A DNA stretch of 64,000 nucleotides, taken from Plectrocnemia conspersa. Taxonomy: Eukaryota > Arthropoda > Insecta > Trichoptera > Polycentropodidae. A program made the position numbers and the translations under genes. The DNA is taken from assembly GCA_009617715.1 (NCBI GenBank), contig VTFK01000512.1:62001-126000 (forward strand), written 5' to 3'. The notes under the pieces are model-generated. The model had not been told where the DNA came from. It did not search any database and worked only from the letters and a program-made list of their open reading frames with translations. This document shows, in pieces, positions 1 through 11,608 of this stretch (within the stretch, counting starts at the first letter, position 1; each line of letters begins with the position of its first letter).

Positions 1-630
1 AATATTTATATATTTTTATTTTTATTTAAGTAAGAAGCTCAGTACATATTTTACAATCTTTAATATAATTTTTATATTTTAAAATTAAATTTTAAATGTC
101 AATTTTATACTCAACTTTTAAGTGTTTCAATTTAATTTTAACGAATTAATCATTTAACTGTGCAATAATATTACTATTTTTTTTATTTTTAACTTATTTT
201 TATATTATTATTTACATTGTATCATATCCGGTTTTTTAAAATTCCATTTTAATATTGTAAGAAAAGTTGCTTTCAAAATTTGTATTTTATTTAGTCCTCT
301 TATAAATATAATTTTATGCAAAAAATACGTGTATAGATTTTAATTTTAATTTCATTAAAAATCTCAGTACATAATTTATAATTTTTAATGTCATTTGTCA
401 ATTGATTTCGTGTGGATTAAAAATAAATAATAATTTAACTATGTCATATTATTATTAATTTTTTAATTATTTTGATAGTATTTTATCTTGTTTTTAAATC
501 CTAAATTTTCGTTTACTTATATTTTTATTGTATTATTTTTAAATATTTTTTTAAAACCTAAATTTCATGTAGGTACATTTATTCTTTGAATAACATTTAT
601 GATTTTTGTATCTGCCCATACGCTATATAT
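1..630. other. AT-rich stretch, nothing recognised
   Basis: Very AT-rich sequence with A and T runs. I see no open frame, no clear repeat boundary and no RNA gene. It leads into the first foldback MITE. Confidence 0.6.
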
Positions 631-635
631 TAGTC

Positions 636-1246
636 TGGGAAAATTTATCGCCCACAATTTACCGCCAGCAATAAATTTCTAGCAATTTACCACCGCGTCA
701 GTTGATCGCATTATATACTAAAAATGATCACTAGCATATTTTAACGTCTACAACCAATGCTATAATTTTTTAAATCAACACGTATTTTAGTAAATATAAA
801 TTATATACCGTACTAAAATATATAGAAAACTCAATTTTCTGTTCAAACCCAAGCCTCACCTAAATTAATTATACTAATAAAAGTGGAAAATTTTTAGAAC
901 TTTCATTTGATTAGGTTTCGGTTTGAACAGCAAATGGACGTTTTGAAACTGTTACAGTAAAGTTAAATTTTCCATAATATAATTTTTATTTTATTAATTA
1001 GACCAATTAAAATGTGTCAATCAATTCATTTATAATTTCACTTCACAATAATAATGAAACTATATTTATTCACTGCGCGTGTAATAAAAAAAACACTAAA
1101 ATAAAATGAAATTATATAAATGAAATGTAATGACTAGCGATAAAATATGCTAATAATCATTTTTAGGCTGTGACGCGGCAGTAAACTGTGATTAGTTGCT
1201 AGCGGTAAATTGCTGGAAGTTAACTTTGGGCGATTAAATTTCCGGA
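636..1246. mobile_element. Family A foldback MITE, complete copy (A1)
   Basis: A non-autonomous DNA element with long imperfect terminal inverted repeats of roughly 115 bp. The left end reads AAATTTATCGCCCAC and continues with CCGCCAGCAAT; the right end is its reverse complement (ATTGCTGG, then GGGCGATTAAATTT near 1228-1241). Both arms also carry a matching ATGATYA-CTAGCATATTTTA segment. There is no coding capacity. A second small foldback (family D, 837-950) lies inside. Other copies are at 1490-1695, 22250-23520, 33822-34497 and 45655-45722. The superfamily is undetermined because no clear target-site duplication is visible. Confidence 0.75.
837..950. repeat. Family D small foldback repeat nested in A1
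   Basis: CTGTTCAAACCCAAGCCT is followed about 70 bp later by its approximate reverse complement (TTAGGTTTCGGTTTGAACAG). Related sequence, including a GACAGTTGCGAAACGTCTATT segment or its complement, occurs at 2063-2135, 11035-11103 and inside 33226-33362. No coding content. Confidence 0.55.
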
Positions 1247-1251
1247 TCCTA

Positions 1252-1375
1252 AAAAATCACTTTACGACGGCAACGGCACGATTTTATTGCTTTTGATGTA
1301 AATTTTTGCCTTCTGAGAAGTGATAATTGTTTTTTCATTCTCCTATTGTCCAAAATTCGATTACAATATTATAAA
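1252..1375. repeat. Family C repeat, single-arm fragment
   Basis: Contains GATTTTATTGCTTTTGATGT, then TTTTTGCCTTCTGAGAAGTG and ATAATTGTTTTTT. The same order of words forms one arm of the family C foldbacks at 11333-11515 and 61440-61760. Only one arm is present, so this is a truncated or solo copy. Confidence 0.6.
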
Positions 1376-1489
1376 TTTCGATTGTAAAATTTCACGGCAT
1401 AGATATTTTTGAAGTTATATTGTCCATATTATAAATTTAATTTTACTTACTAGGCTAGTTACATTTATAAAATAATTTATTTATCAGTA

Positions 1490-1695
1490 AAACTGTATTT
1501 ATTAATGGCGCATATGGTAAAAAAACACTTTCAATATTTTTTTTTAAAATGACATAAAAAATTATATGCATTGCCTAATGATAAATTATGCTAGTGATAA
1601 TTTTTAGGTTATGAGCTGTTAATGGGATCAATTGAGCGGTAAGCTGCTAGCAATCAATTGCTGGCAGTGAATTGCCGGCGATAAATTTTTCAGAC
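1490..1695. mobile_element. Family A MITE, right-end fragment (A2)
   Basis: Ends with CAATTGCTGGCAGTGAATTG then CCGGCGATAAATTT, matching the right terminal arm of copy A1, and is preceded by the shared TAATGATAAATTATGCTAG segment. A matching left end is not seen upstream; the family C fragment sits there instead. Confidence 0.6.
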
Positions 1696-1720
1696 ATATG
1701 TCACAGTGAGTGTGTATTGA

Positions 1721-1810
1721 AAATATATTTTCAGTGTCACAATATCAAAATACATTTTCACTGGTAGATAAATTTATTTGACTGGTGCTAGTGAAATTAC
1801 ATGCTTTTGA
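1721..1810 (+). repeat. Family B dispersed repeat fragment
   Basis: Contains ATACATTTTCACTGGTAGAT and TGGTGCTAGTGAAAT, the core of the family B repeat that is more complete at 10530-10990, 27625-28060, 46420-46680 and 51395-51720. Same orientation as the 10.5 kb copy. No coding content. Confidence 0.6.
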
Positions 1811-2062
1811 TGTGAAATGTGAAAAGCAACGAAGGTGTTGGTCTTCCTTCACGCCATCAGCGAAATTTTTTAACAAAATAGTTGTAGGCAACATAACACA
1901 TGTTAAAGCTAAAATAATACGAACGTTCGTTTAGGAGATCATTCGATATTTTTTTGGTATGACCAGTAAATATATATTAATACTATTGAAAATAGAAACT
2001 TTACTAACATAATAAAAGTTCTAAGACTAATCATATTTAATCTAAAACTAACTTTATCATTA

Positions 2063-2135
2063 GGTTAGGTTTATTCGGTTTGTGTCTTAACAGTAAATAG
2101 ACGTTTCGCAACTGTCAAATTAAGTGATTATAAGT
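2063..2135. repeat. Family D repeat fragment
   Basis: Carries TTAGGTTAGGTTTATTCGGTT, then AAATAGACGTTTCGCAACTG and TCAAAT. This is the reverse complement of the segment at 11035-11103. In both places a family B copy lies nearby, so B and D may have moved together. Confidence 0.5.
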
Positions 2136-2369
2136 TCTTTGCATCATTCTTTAAATAATAAATGTTTTATTTTATTGTTAAACTGCATTTCTTCCGTATC
2201 TCTAAAAAATAGACATAAATTGCTTAAGCTTATTTTGGAGCTACCTTAACTAAAGAGAACATTACTTAAATAGGTTGGAAATTAGAAATGATTAGCTTAC
2301 GCACGGTAATGTCACGAACACCGTGTAGTCGTGTCGATTCATAAAAATCCGTTTGCATGATTATGAATG

Positions 2370-3540
2370 AAGGATGAATGAACGACGATTTGGGCTCACG
2401 GACAAAAAGTCGGTCCTGGGGCGCGCCCTCCGCCCAAACAGACTCAACAATGCCAGCCAGCACTCTTTCTTTCTTTACAATGACACTCTGCTCATGTCGC
2501 TCACTACTACCACACATCAATTTATGTATGTATTATTTTTATGCTAATCGCACACCTATGAGTCTTGTCTGTTGCTTTACAGATTACTAACAGTGCATCG
2601 TATAACTTATTTGTCTTGGCGCATGAAACTTTAACGGTGCTTACGATTTTAGTATTACTGCTCGTGTAAATGTTGTTTCGGATAGTTAAATTATATTTAG
2701 TATATAAGTTTAAAATTAATTTTATTAAAATATTAATATTCTCATTCGTTGAACGACAACGATGACGGTACAAATAAGTACCAATCACCAGGATACGTAT
2801 TTTAAAAATTATTGCGTAATACACATCGCCTATCTCTATCTCCTTATATTAACACAATATTTTTGATGGATATTATGGAGTAGAATTAATTAAAAAACAG
2901 TTTTTAAATAATAATTAATTTAAAGTATTTCGTTATTAATTATTTTTAACGACAATAAAATACGATTATTTATTTATGACATAAATACAATTGTATTTTT
3001 TTTATCCCTATTAGCTTCTTTGGAATGCCTGCACGTTTTTTTTGTTTGTCAATGATCATTGATACATTGAATATCTGATCAAAACTGTGCTGTTTTCAAG
3101 ATGAATATTATTTTCAATCGATTCTTCATATTTGCTCGTAAAAACAAACCGTGCACTTAAGTGACTTGCCAAAAGATAGAATGGCAACAAAAGGCAGAAT
3201 GTCAATAATTACATAAGAGGGCCGAACCGATTAATCACCCGAACGCATCTTGACAGACTTTTTAGCCAAAACCTGACAGGTGGATAGGCAAGATCTATCC
3301 ATCTATACACCGACGATTCCCGCAGTCATACGCCGAAAACAAAAAAAATAACCAACGAGTAAAACAAATTAAAAGCTTTTAAGAAAGTGAATGAAGGAGG
3401 AGGTCTAAAAAACGACAACCAAGAATTGGAGCGCACCCCAACACATCACTCAATGCCAGCTAATGTATTTTTCAAACGTTTCGAGAGCGCATTCCGTACC
3501 TTTGTTCGGAAACTGCGCAAAACTAATTAACCCTACTTCC
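2370..3540. other. Mixed unique-looking sequence with small GC-richer patches
   Basis: Patches at about 2370-2520 and 3170-3500 are less AT-rich than their surroundings. Short open frames exist on both strands (70-100 codons), overlap each other and match nothing I recognise, so I do not call them genes. Function unknown. Confidence 0.35.
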
Positions 3541-3599
3541 ATAATTAAATATTTTATTAACTTAACAAAGTATTAAATAAAAAAAATATTTGAGTATGG

Positions 3600-6460
3600 T
3601 TTTATATTCAAAACTGGAATATTAGGTTTATATATTTAGCTCATATTTATATTAAATTTACTTGGATTTTTAGTGATTTATGGTTAGATTCGAAACATAC
3701 TTAGAAAGTTCAATTATACATAGAAAATAAGGTTCTAACACACACAACATTAAGAAAAATAATATTCTTTAGACTGCATCATTATTTTTGAACTATTTTC
3801 ACCATTTAAAAAAAATCTAAAATTGTGTTTTACTGGTTTTTAATTTTATTTAATTAAAAATTTGTTTAGGCTTTTTTGTAATAACACTAAAGTTTTTTTA
3901 ATTTGTTTTACTCGTTGAATAACCGAACTATTTTTTTTTCAATGTTAATTATAAAACATAATTTAATAAAGCATGAAAAAAATACATTTGCTCGTTTATT
4001 ATAAAAATATTTTTTTATGTATTTAATAGCACAAATATTTTATTAAATATGTATGCATTAATTATAAACATAAGTTCAGAGTCTATCTTCAGATTAAACT
4101 TAAATCTCTATGTTATATTGAAATATAACAAAACTTTATTTTAAACTAAATTATTTCTAAATCAAATTTTTAAGTAGCATGTTTATTTTAAATATAATGT
4201 GTATTATTTAAACATATCACTATTTTCAGGTTACAATAAATTTAAACCTTACATAATTTTGATTAAATTAAAGCTTAACCAGATGTTAGAATTACGATAG
4301 TTTTCTTTGGCAAACTTTTTACTGAGATCAAATTTGAATTGTCTAAATAAACGAAATCTTAATAAATATATATTTACAGCTCATTATGATTAAATGAAAT
4401 ATATTTTTTTTATTAAACAATAACAATTTTTTTAACTAATTACGCATTAATTTTTAAACATATATTCAAAGCGTAAGTTAAATTTTAATCTCGTTGTAAC
4501 ACTTCAGGTTTAACTAAATTATTATTAAATCAAACTCTTACCTTTTAAAGTTGAGTTAAATTAAAATAGCATCTAACTTTATTAATAAGCATTGTATTTA
4601 TTTTATATATAAAGTGTATTCATTTAAATAAAACACTATTTTAAGGTTATATTACACTTGAATATAACATAATTTTAATTAAATTGAAGTTGAACCTTAT
4701 CTTAGTTTTACGTTTGTTTTCTCTGGCAAACTTTTAAGTCAAATTTAAATTTTCTAAATAAACTAAATATTAATAAATACTATTTTTTTAATTTAAATTT
4801 TATTACGTAATTAAATACATTTTTTTTTAGATATTTATGCATTAATTTGTTAACTTATTTATATCTTTTTTTTAAATTGAAGAATTATAAGTAGTGTATT
4901 TATTTCAAATATAATGTGTATTAATTTAAATTAAACACTTTTTTCAGGTTATATTAAATTTAAACCTAACATTATTTTGATTAAATTGAAATTGAACCTT
5001 ATGTGAGATTTACGTTTGTTTTCTTTGGCAAACTTACTAGTTAGATTAAATTGAAATTATCCAATTAAACGAAATTTTTTATTAAATTTTAATTTTATTA
5101 CATAATCAAATAAAGTACATTTGATAACTAAATACAAATGTTTTTTTAAATAATTAATATCAAAATTTATTTTAGTTAGTTATGCATTAATTGGCTAACT
5201 TATTTATAAACATGAACTTAGAGCCTAACAGTAGGTTTAACTTTAATCTCTATGTTAGTTGTATGGAAATCTAACAACACTTTGGGTTGAGCTAAATTAT
5301 TAATAAATCCAACTTTATTTTTAGGAAGTGTAAAATTTAAATTAAGCACTATTATATCAGCATAGAATAAATTTTAACCTAACATTATTTTGATTAAATA
5401 AAAATACAATCAGATTTACCACTTTTTAGTTAGAGCATATTTAAATGATCTAAATTAGGATTATGCACTTTTTTTGCAATTTCACTGCATAATTAAATAT
5501 AGTTTTAGAAAAAAAATATGTCATGATTTAATAAAAAAGTTTTTTTTTTTAAATATTTTTATATACAATATATGTATTCATTTAATTTATCACCTTATCT
5601 AAAAACGATGCCATGGAGTCTAACTTTAGGCTAACCTTAAATCTCTTTTTTAGTTATATTTATACCTATCAATATTTTAAGTAAAAGTAAATTATAAGCA
5701 AACCAATTTCCAGATATTTTTAAATAAATGTTTTAACCACTTGAACGCCAGCGACTTATTTGATGATTATTGTACTAGCTTTATTGTCCATTAAACCAAG
5801 TATTTTATATTTATAAAAAAATACAGACGCGGGAAGCGAATAGCTGGTGATTCATATAAAAGGCGCTAACGTTTAAAGGGTTAAAAAAGTATGACACTTT
5901 ATTTTTAAAAAAATTAGTCAAATAAATATGCAATATTAAATATATATTAAACCCTGTTTTTTTTAATCACAAATATTGTATTATTTTGAACATAATTTTT
6001 GAAAAATTCATAAAAATGGCTTAGAGCTAAAAAAATTAAAAAAAAAAAATTTAAAGAGCAAAGGGTTAAAAAGTCATGATTTAATAATAAAAATTTAATA
6101 TAAACAATAACAAAAATATTTTTATAGATATGTATTTATTTAATTTATCAACTTATCTATAAACGGAGCTTTAGAGTTTAATATTAGATTAATTTTAAAT
6201 CTCTTTGTTACGTTAATTTATATCTAAAAATATTTTAGGTTATACAAAATTATAAGTAAACTAATTTTTACATTTTTAAGTTACGTTAAATTGTAACTTT
6301 AACATAAGATTTAAATCAATCACCATTCTGAGGTTAGATCAAATTTAAACCTATTATGAGTCACGATATATTTTTTAGGCAAAGTTTAGAGTTAGGTTAA
6401 ATTTTAATTGAGCTTGATACATTATCATAATTGCAATTTCACTGCGTAATTAAATTTAAC
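3600..6460. repeat. Degenerate satellite-like tandem array, units about 300-420 bp
   Basis: A recurring order of words can be followed through the stretch. ATGCATTAATT or ATTYATTTAATTT comes first, then a CTTAGAG-CTAAC-TAGGTT block with AATCTCT-TGTTA, then AAATTTAAACCTAAC-ATTATTTTGATTAAATT, then TTTTCTTTGGCAAACTT. The GGCAAACTT block recurs near 4310, 4726 and 5030 (spacing about 416 and 304 bp). The ATGCATTAATT or ATTTATTTAATTT block recurs near 4051, 4443, 4852, 5184, 5567 and 6127. Copies are strongly diverged. Similar vocabulary appears in the 54.9-56.7 kb array. Confidence 0.6.
5737..5880. mobile_element. piggyBac-type MITE flanked by TTAA
   Basis: A 144-bp insertion inside the satellite. 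The left end CCACTTGAACGCCAGCG and right end CGCTAACGTTTAAAGGG are imperfect inverted repeats, with CACCAGCTATTC-like inner matching. It is flanked by TTAA on both sides (5733-5736 and 5881-5884). TTAA duplication and CCC-type ends are the hallmark of the piggyBac superfamily. No coding capacity. A second end-like CAAAGGG-TTAA lies at about 6058-6067. Confidence 0.65.
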
Positions 6461-6599
6461 TTTTAAATTACTTCAAGATCATTTGCGTGTTAGGTTTGAT
6501 TACATTTAACCACATTTTCAAGTTGGGTCTACTTTTTTTACTTCTTATATTGTATATGCAATTTAACATACCATTATAAAAAAATATTATTTGTACGAA

Positions 6600-7500
6600 A
6601 TATATCATATTTATGTTCAGAATTTGGATTGCTCTTATGCAAGACGAAAGTGTGCAAATTTACAACGCAAGAGCGTGTTTCAAGCAAAATAAACTGCAGC
6701 TCTGCAGTATAAAATGACAATTAGTTTTGTCTCTTATTAAATTATTCAACGTATAGAGAAAATACATTCAACGTATAGAGCCATTTTGTTGAAAATCTCG
6801 CATGGCATACAATTCGTGCAGCGTCTTCAATTAATTGTGACGACTCATTCCTGACGTCATATTCATACAGTTTGACTAAAGACGAAATGATCTATATATC
6901 ATACTTGACCTATGGCTCGCAGCGTTCATAGATCATCTTCGCGTCTGACGAGAACGAGAGGGAAAATGACTTTCGTGATCGATTCTCTTCTCGGTCGTTT
7001 TTTTCCTCCTTCGTTTGCGGTTATTAAAAACTGCGATGATTTGTTGTTTGCGTTTATTTAAACGGCGCATAGTACTACGTAGCGATTTGTCAACGGTTAT
7101 TATTCTATATATCTTCAGTAGCGCTACATCGAAGAGCTACGAGACGGCGAGAGAAAAAATCAATTAGCCCGCGTTTAACCCGCATCTAGCTATCATTCAT
7201 CACGTCATATCCGAGGTGAGTTTTTTGGTCAGCTTTTGTGAGCTAACGAAACCCACTTAGAAGGCTGGCCGCGGACAATGGGAACGATTTCATGGCATCG
7301 CGATGATATGGTCAATATTTGATTTTTTGTTCGACGCGTCGATCGAACAAATTTTTTCGTGTCAGCTTTTTTTTGCTCTTTCTCTCTGCACGAACAATGT
7401 TCCCTATCGCGTGGCGCGATTGTCTCGGTCTTTAGTGATTCTTTTTTATATTTGGACGCCTCGTGCGTTTTTTTCATACGCTCAGGTGAGTGATTGAGCT
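6600..7500 (+). promoter_or_regulatory. CpG-rich island with two canonical splice-donor sequences
   Basis: From about 6830 the base composition shifts to GC- and CpG-richer, non-repetitive sequence. GAG-GTGAGT occurs at 7213-7221 and CAG-GTGAGT at 7483-7491; both fit the metazoan 5' splice-site consensus. No plausible coding start precedes them in a long frame, so a noncoding first exon or alternative first exons on the plus strand is one reading. Without transcript data a regulatory element is equally possible. The opposing open frames at 7229-7497 overlap and look like chance. Confidence 0.35.
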
Positions 7501-8140
7501 AATCAGAGGCGTAGTGAGCGTTTTTGGCCCATGGGCGTCGCGTGCCCTTTGGGGATCACCTTATTTTGAAAGTAGCATATGATGTAAACCGATCTTTGAA
7601 CAATTAAGATCCCGAACCAATTTATACCATCTGATAGATTATTTTGATTGAATTGCAATTTTGTTAAGTGACAAATTATTTTTTATGATAAGAATAACAT
7701 TAAATCTTATTTTCACGATAGTTAAATAAAGTGAGCATTAAAATTGAATTTAACATTAATATTTTTTTTTTTAATTTAGCACTATTTTTGATTTAAGTTT
7801 TACATAAACTAAACATTTTGTATTTAACATTTTTTCTTTGATTGAATTAAATTCGATTCTCATTTGTAGGTTTTCTTAAGTTAGGTTAAGATCTTATGTA
7901 AACAAAAATTACATGATCAGAAGTGGATATGTAGCCTTATTTTTTTTTTAGATTTATAATTATATTTGTATTTTTTTTGTTCTGCATTTATTGTTATTGA
8001 GTTGTGTTATTAAGACGTGCGCAAGATTAACGAGAACTCAGTTTCAATCTCGCAAATGAAAGTAGCTAGTTAAAAATCTCAAATATAATTCCTCGGCTCG
8101 GGGCAGTAACGTGGCTTTTCAATTAAAAAAACTGCAATAC
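7500..8140. other. AT-rich spacer
   Basis: AT-rich sequence with long A/T runs. Nothing recognised. Confidence 0.5.
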
Positions 8141-8143
8141 TCT

Positions 8144-8470
8144 TTAACGATTGTTTTGAAAAAGAAAACGCGTAATCGCAAACGAAAGGTCGGCAGTGCT
8201 AATTGTTAAGTTAGCGCAAGAGACAAAAGGTACGAACGATTTGCATGTAATGCGTATCCCGAAAAATCCCGACAATGGCTGGGCGTCCCAGACGGGGATT
8301 GTCAGCGGGAACAATGGCCGTACCGTACACGTGTATATACCTATGCTTATTATCAATCCGAATATCAACAAAAAAGCAACGGGCACTCCCTTCGAGGGCC
8401 AGAATGTTGCTGGCAATATGTTTTTACCGATCAATGACAGATTTTATTTTTTGTTAAAACCATATTGAGT
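8144..8470. other. Unique island, open on both strands, no recognised product
   Basis: A GC-richer, non-repetitive patch open for 90 codons on plus (8196-8468) and 96 codons on minus (8144-8434). Neither translation shows a domain, signal or motif I recognise, and the double openness argues against picking one. It could be a conserved noncoding element or a fossil exon. Confidence 0.3.
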
Positions 8471-8499
8471 TTTTCGAAAATGTATTGAACCATATAAAT

Positions 8500-9040
8500 T
8501 TAATATGAAATTTTTCATCTTTACCATCTTCTAAGTAAGTAAAATATTTCTATATCATGCTTAACTTTGCAAACATACTAATATATTCAAAAGCTTAAAA
8601 TCATATTCGTGTTTGCAATCGTTTTATTTTTTATAATACATTGAAATAAAAAATACAGTGCTAATTTTAATACATTTTACTAAAGTTCTTAAGCCATTGA
8701 AATATGTTTTTTGCTTCAAAAGTAATATTTGCCATTCATTTTTAAATTTAAGATTATTTCTACCATGACTAATGAATAACGCAAAAATATTCTTTTTTTA
8801 TAGTCGGTATTTGTTTACATAAATAGTTGAAAAAAGTGTATTATTTTAAATTTCAAAAAATAATATCAATAGTGTGACTCCACACCGAGCAAGCGTTTGT
8901 CAAAAAATAGGTTAAATTTTTTTTTATTATATGGTGAAATACGTTTTTATTTTAATTTAGTAATTTAATACGATGTAGAAAAAGTGCTAGCATCTTATTT
9001 TTTGGTCTGTTTTAAAAAAAAAATTATGTATTTATTTTTT
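8500..9040. other. AT-rich spacer with a copy of the TTACTCCACACC motif
   Basis: AT-rich. At 8873-8896 it carries GTGACTCCACACCGAGCAAG, closely related to GTTACTCCACACCTAGCAAG at 30501-30525 and the variant at 30099-30118. Otherwise nothing recognised. Confidence 0.45.
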
Positions 9041-9840
9041 GTAGTTTTTTTAAAGTTCACATGACTTCAATTCGTTTATTATGTTTTAAATCAATTTTAA
9101 ACAAATTTGTTTATTAAAATAAAAAATTTTAGTTTTTATTTGTGGATATATATTTTTATGACACTATTTATTAATTAACGAAATACTTTAATAATTAAAA
9201 AATTAAGTGGAAAATTCTGCCTCAGTAAATTAGGTTAGGATAGGTTTTATTTTTTATGTACCGAAGAATTAGGAGTTAATAATATAATAGGGGAAATTTT
9301 ACCAATGCTTATTTATTAAAGCTATATTAATTGTATAGCTAACTGGAACCATATATGAATAGTCTAAATATAATAAAAATATTCTGCCGAACGCTGTTTT
9401 TTATTATATGATATGTTTATTAAAAATATAATATTTTTATTTTATATTTTGAAAGTAATTTAATTTTTTTTTTGGTTTACATGAGTACAGTTCGTATGAA
9501 TTTAATCGTAAATATTGTAAAGTCAATTTGTTTATTAAAGTTTTAATTTAAGGAGATATAGTTTTATGACACTGCTTTTCCATTCTATTTTTATTTGTAT
9601 TAATTTTATAATTAAAATAAGTTGAAAACGCTGCTCTTGTAAGTTATGTTTGTATAGGTTATATTTTTTGGTGCACTGAATAATTTAGAATAAATAATAT
9701 ATGGTTAAATCTTATTTATTTGAGTTAATATTTATGCACGTCTAACTGGAACCATATATTAGTGGTAAAAATATAGTAAAAATATTTTACCGAACAAATT
9801 GCTGTCTTATTATTATTTGATATATATAATATTATTATAT
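9041..9840 (+). repeat. Diverged two-copy tandem duplication, period about 400-420 bp
   Basis: The first copy (about 9055-9410) and second (about 9475-9830) share the same ordered blocks. These are TTCACATGACTTCAATTCG versus TTACATGAGTACAGTTCG, then ATTTTTATGACACT versus AGTTTTATGACACTG, then TTAGGATAGGTTTTATTTTT versus TGTATAGGTTATATTTTTT, then CTAACTGGAACCATATAT in both, then AAAAATATTCTGCCGAAC versus AAAAATATTTTACCGAAC. The offset is 420 bp at the start and about 403 bp at the end. Noncoding. Confidence 0.7.
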
Positions 9841-9849
9841 TATTTTATT

Positions 9850-10525
9850 AAATATTATTTATATATTATGAATGTATGTCGTGGAATAAAAATATAATCT
9901 AACCTCCTACCTTAATTCATAATTAACTTAAAAAATAAAAGAGACAAATATTTTTATTGCGGTATTTTTTTCTTATTGATGAATACAATATTTTATTCTA
10001 TAACTGGTGTTGTATTAATAAAAATAGATAATTTTTTTAGCTACTTTTCTAGTAGTGAATATCAAATTTAAGGAAATCAATTATTAATATACTCAATGAA
10101 AATAAAGCATATTTGGAAACCACGCTTTTAATGAGAGCTACAGCTTTCATATAAAATTACACAGCCTAATTAAAATTTATATATTTACTTAAAATGTATG
10201 TATTTTATTATACATTCCCGTGAAAAATATCGGTAATTTTTCCAAAAGGACAGAAAAATTCAGAAAAAACTATTCTGTAATAATCGTTCGTTATTTTAAA
10301 TAACAATTATTATTTATTTTGATTTTGGAGACCATAAAAAAACTGAAAAAATATTTATACCCATATTTTTCCATACTAAATTAACTGATTTATTGTCATT
10401 TGATCCAGCCAAATATAATTTTTACCTAATGAAAATTTCGTGAGAATCTTAAAATCTTTTAATAATACATGACATATTTATTGGCTTTGTTACGTGAAAA
10501 TATCAAAGAAGTCATTTGAGAAAAG
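9850..10525. other. AT-rich spacer
   Basis: AT-rich, with no frame or repeat boundary recognised before the family B repeat begins. Confidence 0.45.
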
Positions 10526-10529
10526 CAGG

Positions 10530-10990
10530 TGGGAGCATTTGCCTTCATTGAATTTGGCCAGAAAAATGTATGTAATTTAATTAAATACTATGAATCTTAA
10601 AAAAATATAAATATTAAATAAAGCTGAAATGACGTCCCTGAAACATAATTTAAAACCATAAATTCTCGGATTATCTCTCTAAAAAAAATCTATAAAAGAC
10701 AGTCTCGAATCTATCACTAAAATATTTTTTTAAATATGTCATATCAGTGAAATAATATTGGAATACATTTTGATTGGTAGATATACATTTTTACTAGTAA
10801 AAATATAATTTATCTGGCAGATGCTAGTAAAATATACGATTTCAACTATTTTATATGTAGTAATATATGTATATATTTACATACTTATTAATATTTATTT
10901 ACTTGCGATATATAAATGTTACAGTGAATGTGTATTTTTCAGTATAGGAATATTTTCATTAGTGAAGTCAATACTTCCTACTAGCAAAAC
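10530..10990 (+). repeat. Family B dispersed repeat, long copy
   Basis: Aligns along its length with the reverse complement of 27625-28060. Shared blocks are GCCAGAAAAATGTATGTAAT, ACTATGAATCTTAA, AATTCTCGGATTATC, GTCTCGAATCTATC and AAATATGTCATATCAGTGAAA. These are followed by the core with ATTGGTAGATATA, AATATAATTTATCTGGCAG and TGCTAGTAAAAT, and a tail ATGTAGTAATA. Other copies: 46420-46680 and 51395-51720 (minus), with fragments at 1721-1810, 44620-44680 and 61196-61290. No coding frame is conserved between copies. The class is unknown. Confidence 0.7.
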
Positions 10991-11034
10991 GATAATTCCA
11001 CTGATTAGAGCTCGTACAATTATATGCGGCTGTA

Positions 11035-11103
11035 AAATGTCTATGAAACTCTATTTGACAGTTGCGAAACGTCTATTTTCTGTTCAGACCCAATTTTAAC
11101 CTA
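11035..11103. repeat. Family D repeat fragment
   Basis: GACAGTTGCGAAACGTCTAT, then TTTCTGTTCAGACCC and AACCTAATAAAT. Reverse complement of 2063-2135; partial matches occur in 837-950 and 33226-33362. Confidence 0.5.
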
Positions 11104-11149
11104 ATAAATATTCTGAAACTAATTATAGTTTTATAACATTTATTGAGTC

Positions 11150-11520
11150 GAGTCAAAAATATTTCTCTCAGGGTAAAATAAGCGAAAGAAGAAGTACGGA
11201 CAAACGTTGCATCTTGCATATTGCTTAATAGTTTGTCTGCACTTTGCTATTACACTATGTTTTAAAAGTATTATAGCTATTCTTACCAACATTACTATGG
11301 GGTTCTGATATAAAATTATTGGTCAAAGTATATTCAAACCGAATTTTGGTAAATAGGAGAGCGCAAAAAACAATTATCGCAGTGGGAACGCTCAGTAACG
11401 AGCGTTCCCACTGCGACGTCGCCGACACAGTTTTATTGCTTTTGACGTGAATTTTTGACTTCTGGGAAGTGATAATTGTTTTTTGCGCTACCCTATTTAT
11501 CAAAATTTGGTTTAGATGTA
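11150..11520 (+). mobile_element. Family C repeat with perfect inner hairpin
   Basis: The segment from CTCAGGGTAAAATAAGCG through the foldback aligns with the reverse complement of 61440-61935. The foldback itself (11333-11515) has outer arms CAAACCGAATTTTGG and AGCGCAAAAAACAATTATC against GATAATTGTTTTTTGCGCT and CAAAATTTGGTTTA. Inside is a perfect 17-bp hairpin (TCGCAGTGGGAACGCTC at 11377-11393 and its complement at 11400-11416, loop of 6). This is a non-autonomous foldback element; no coding capacity. Confidence 0.7.
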
Positions 11521-11608
11521 ATACATTAAATTTGTAATTTATGGGTTATGGCTCTAAGGGTGGTTGAAATCGCGGGAAATGAGACTCTAGTGTGAATCTA
11601 GTAAGACT

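Noticed and set aside
8144..8470. Hydrophobic minus-strand frame as a small membrane protein
   Set aside because: The opposite strand is open over the same span and hydrophobicity follows from the codon complement; no homologue recognised.
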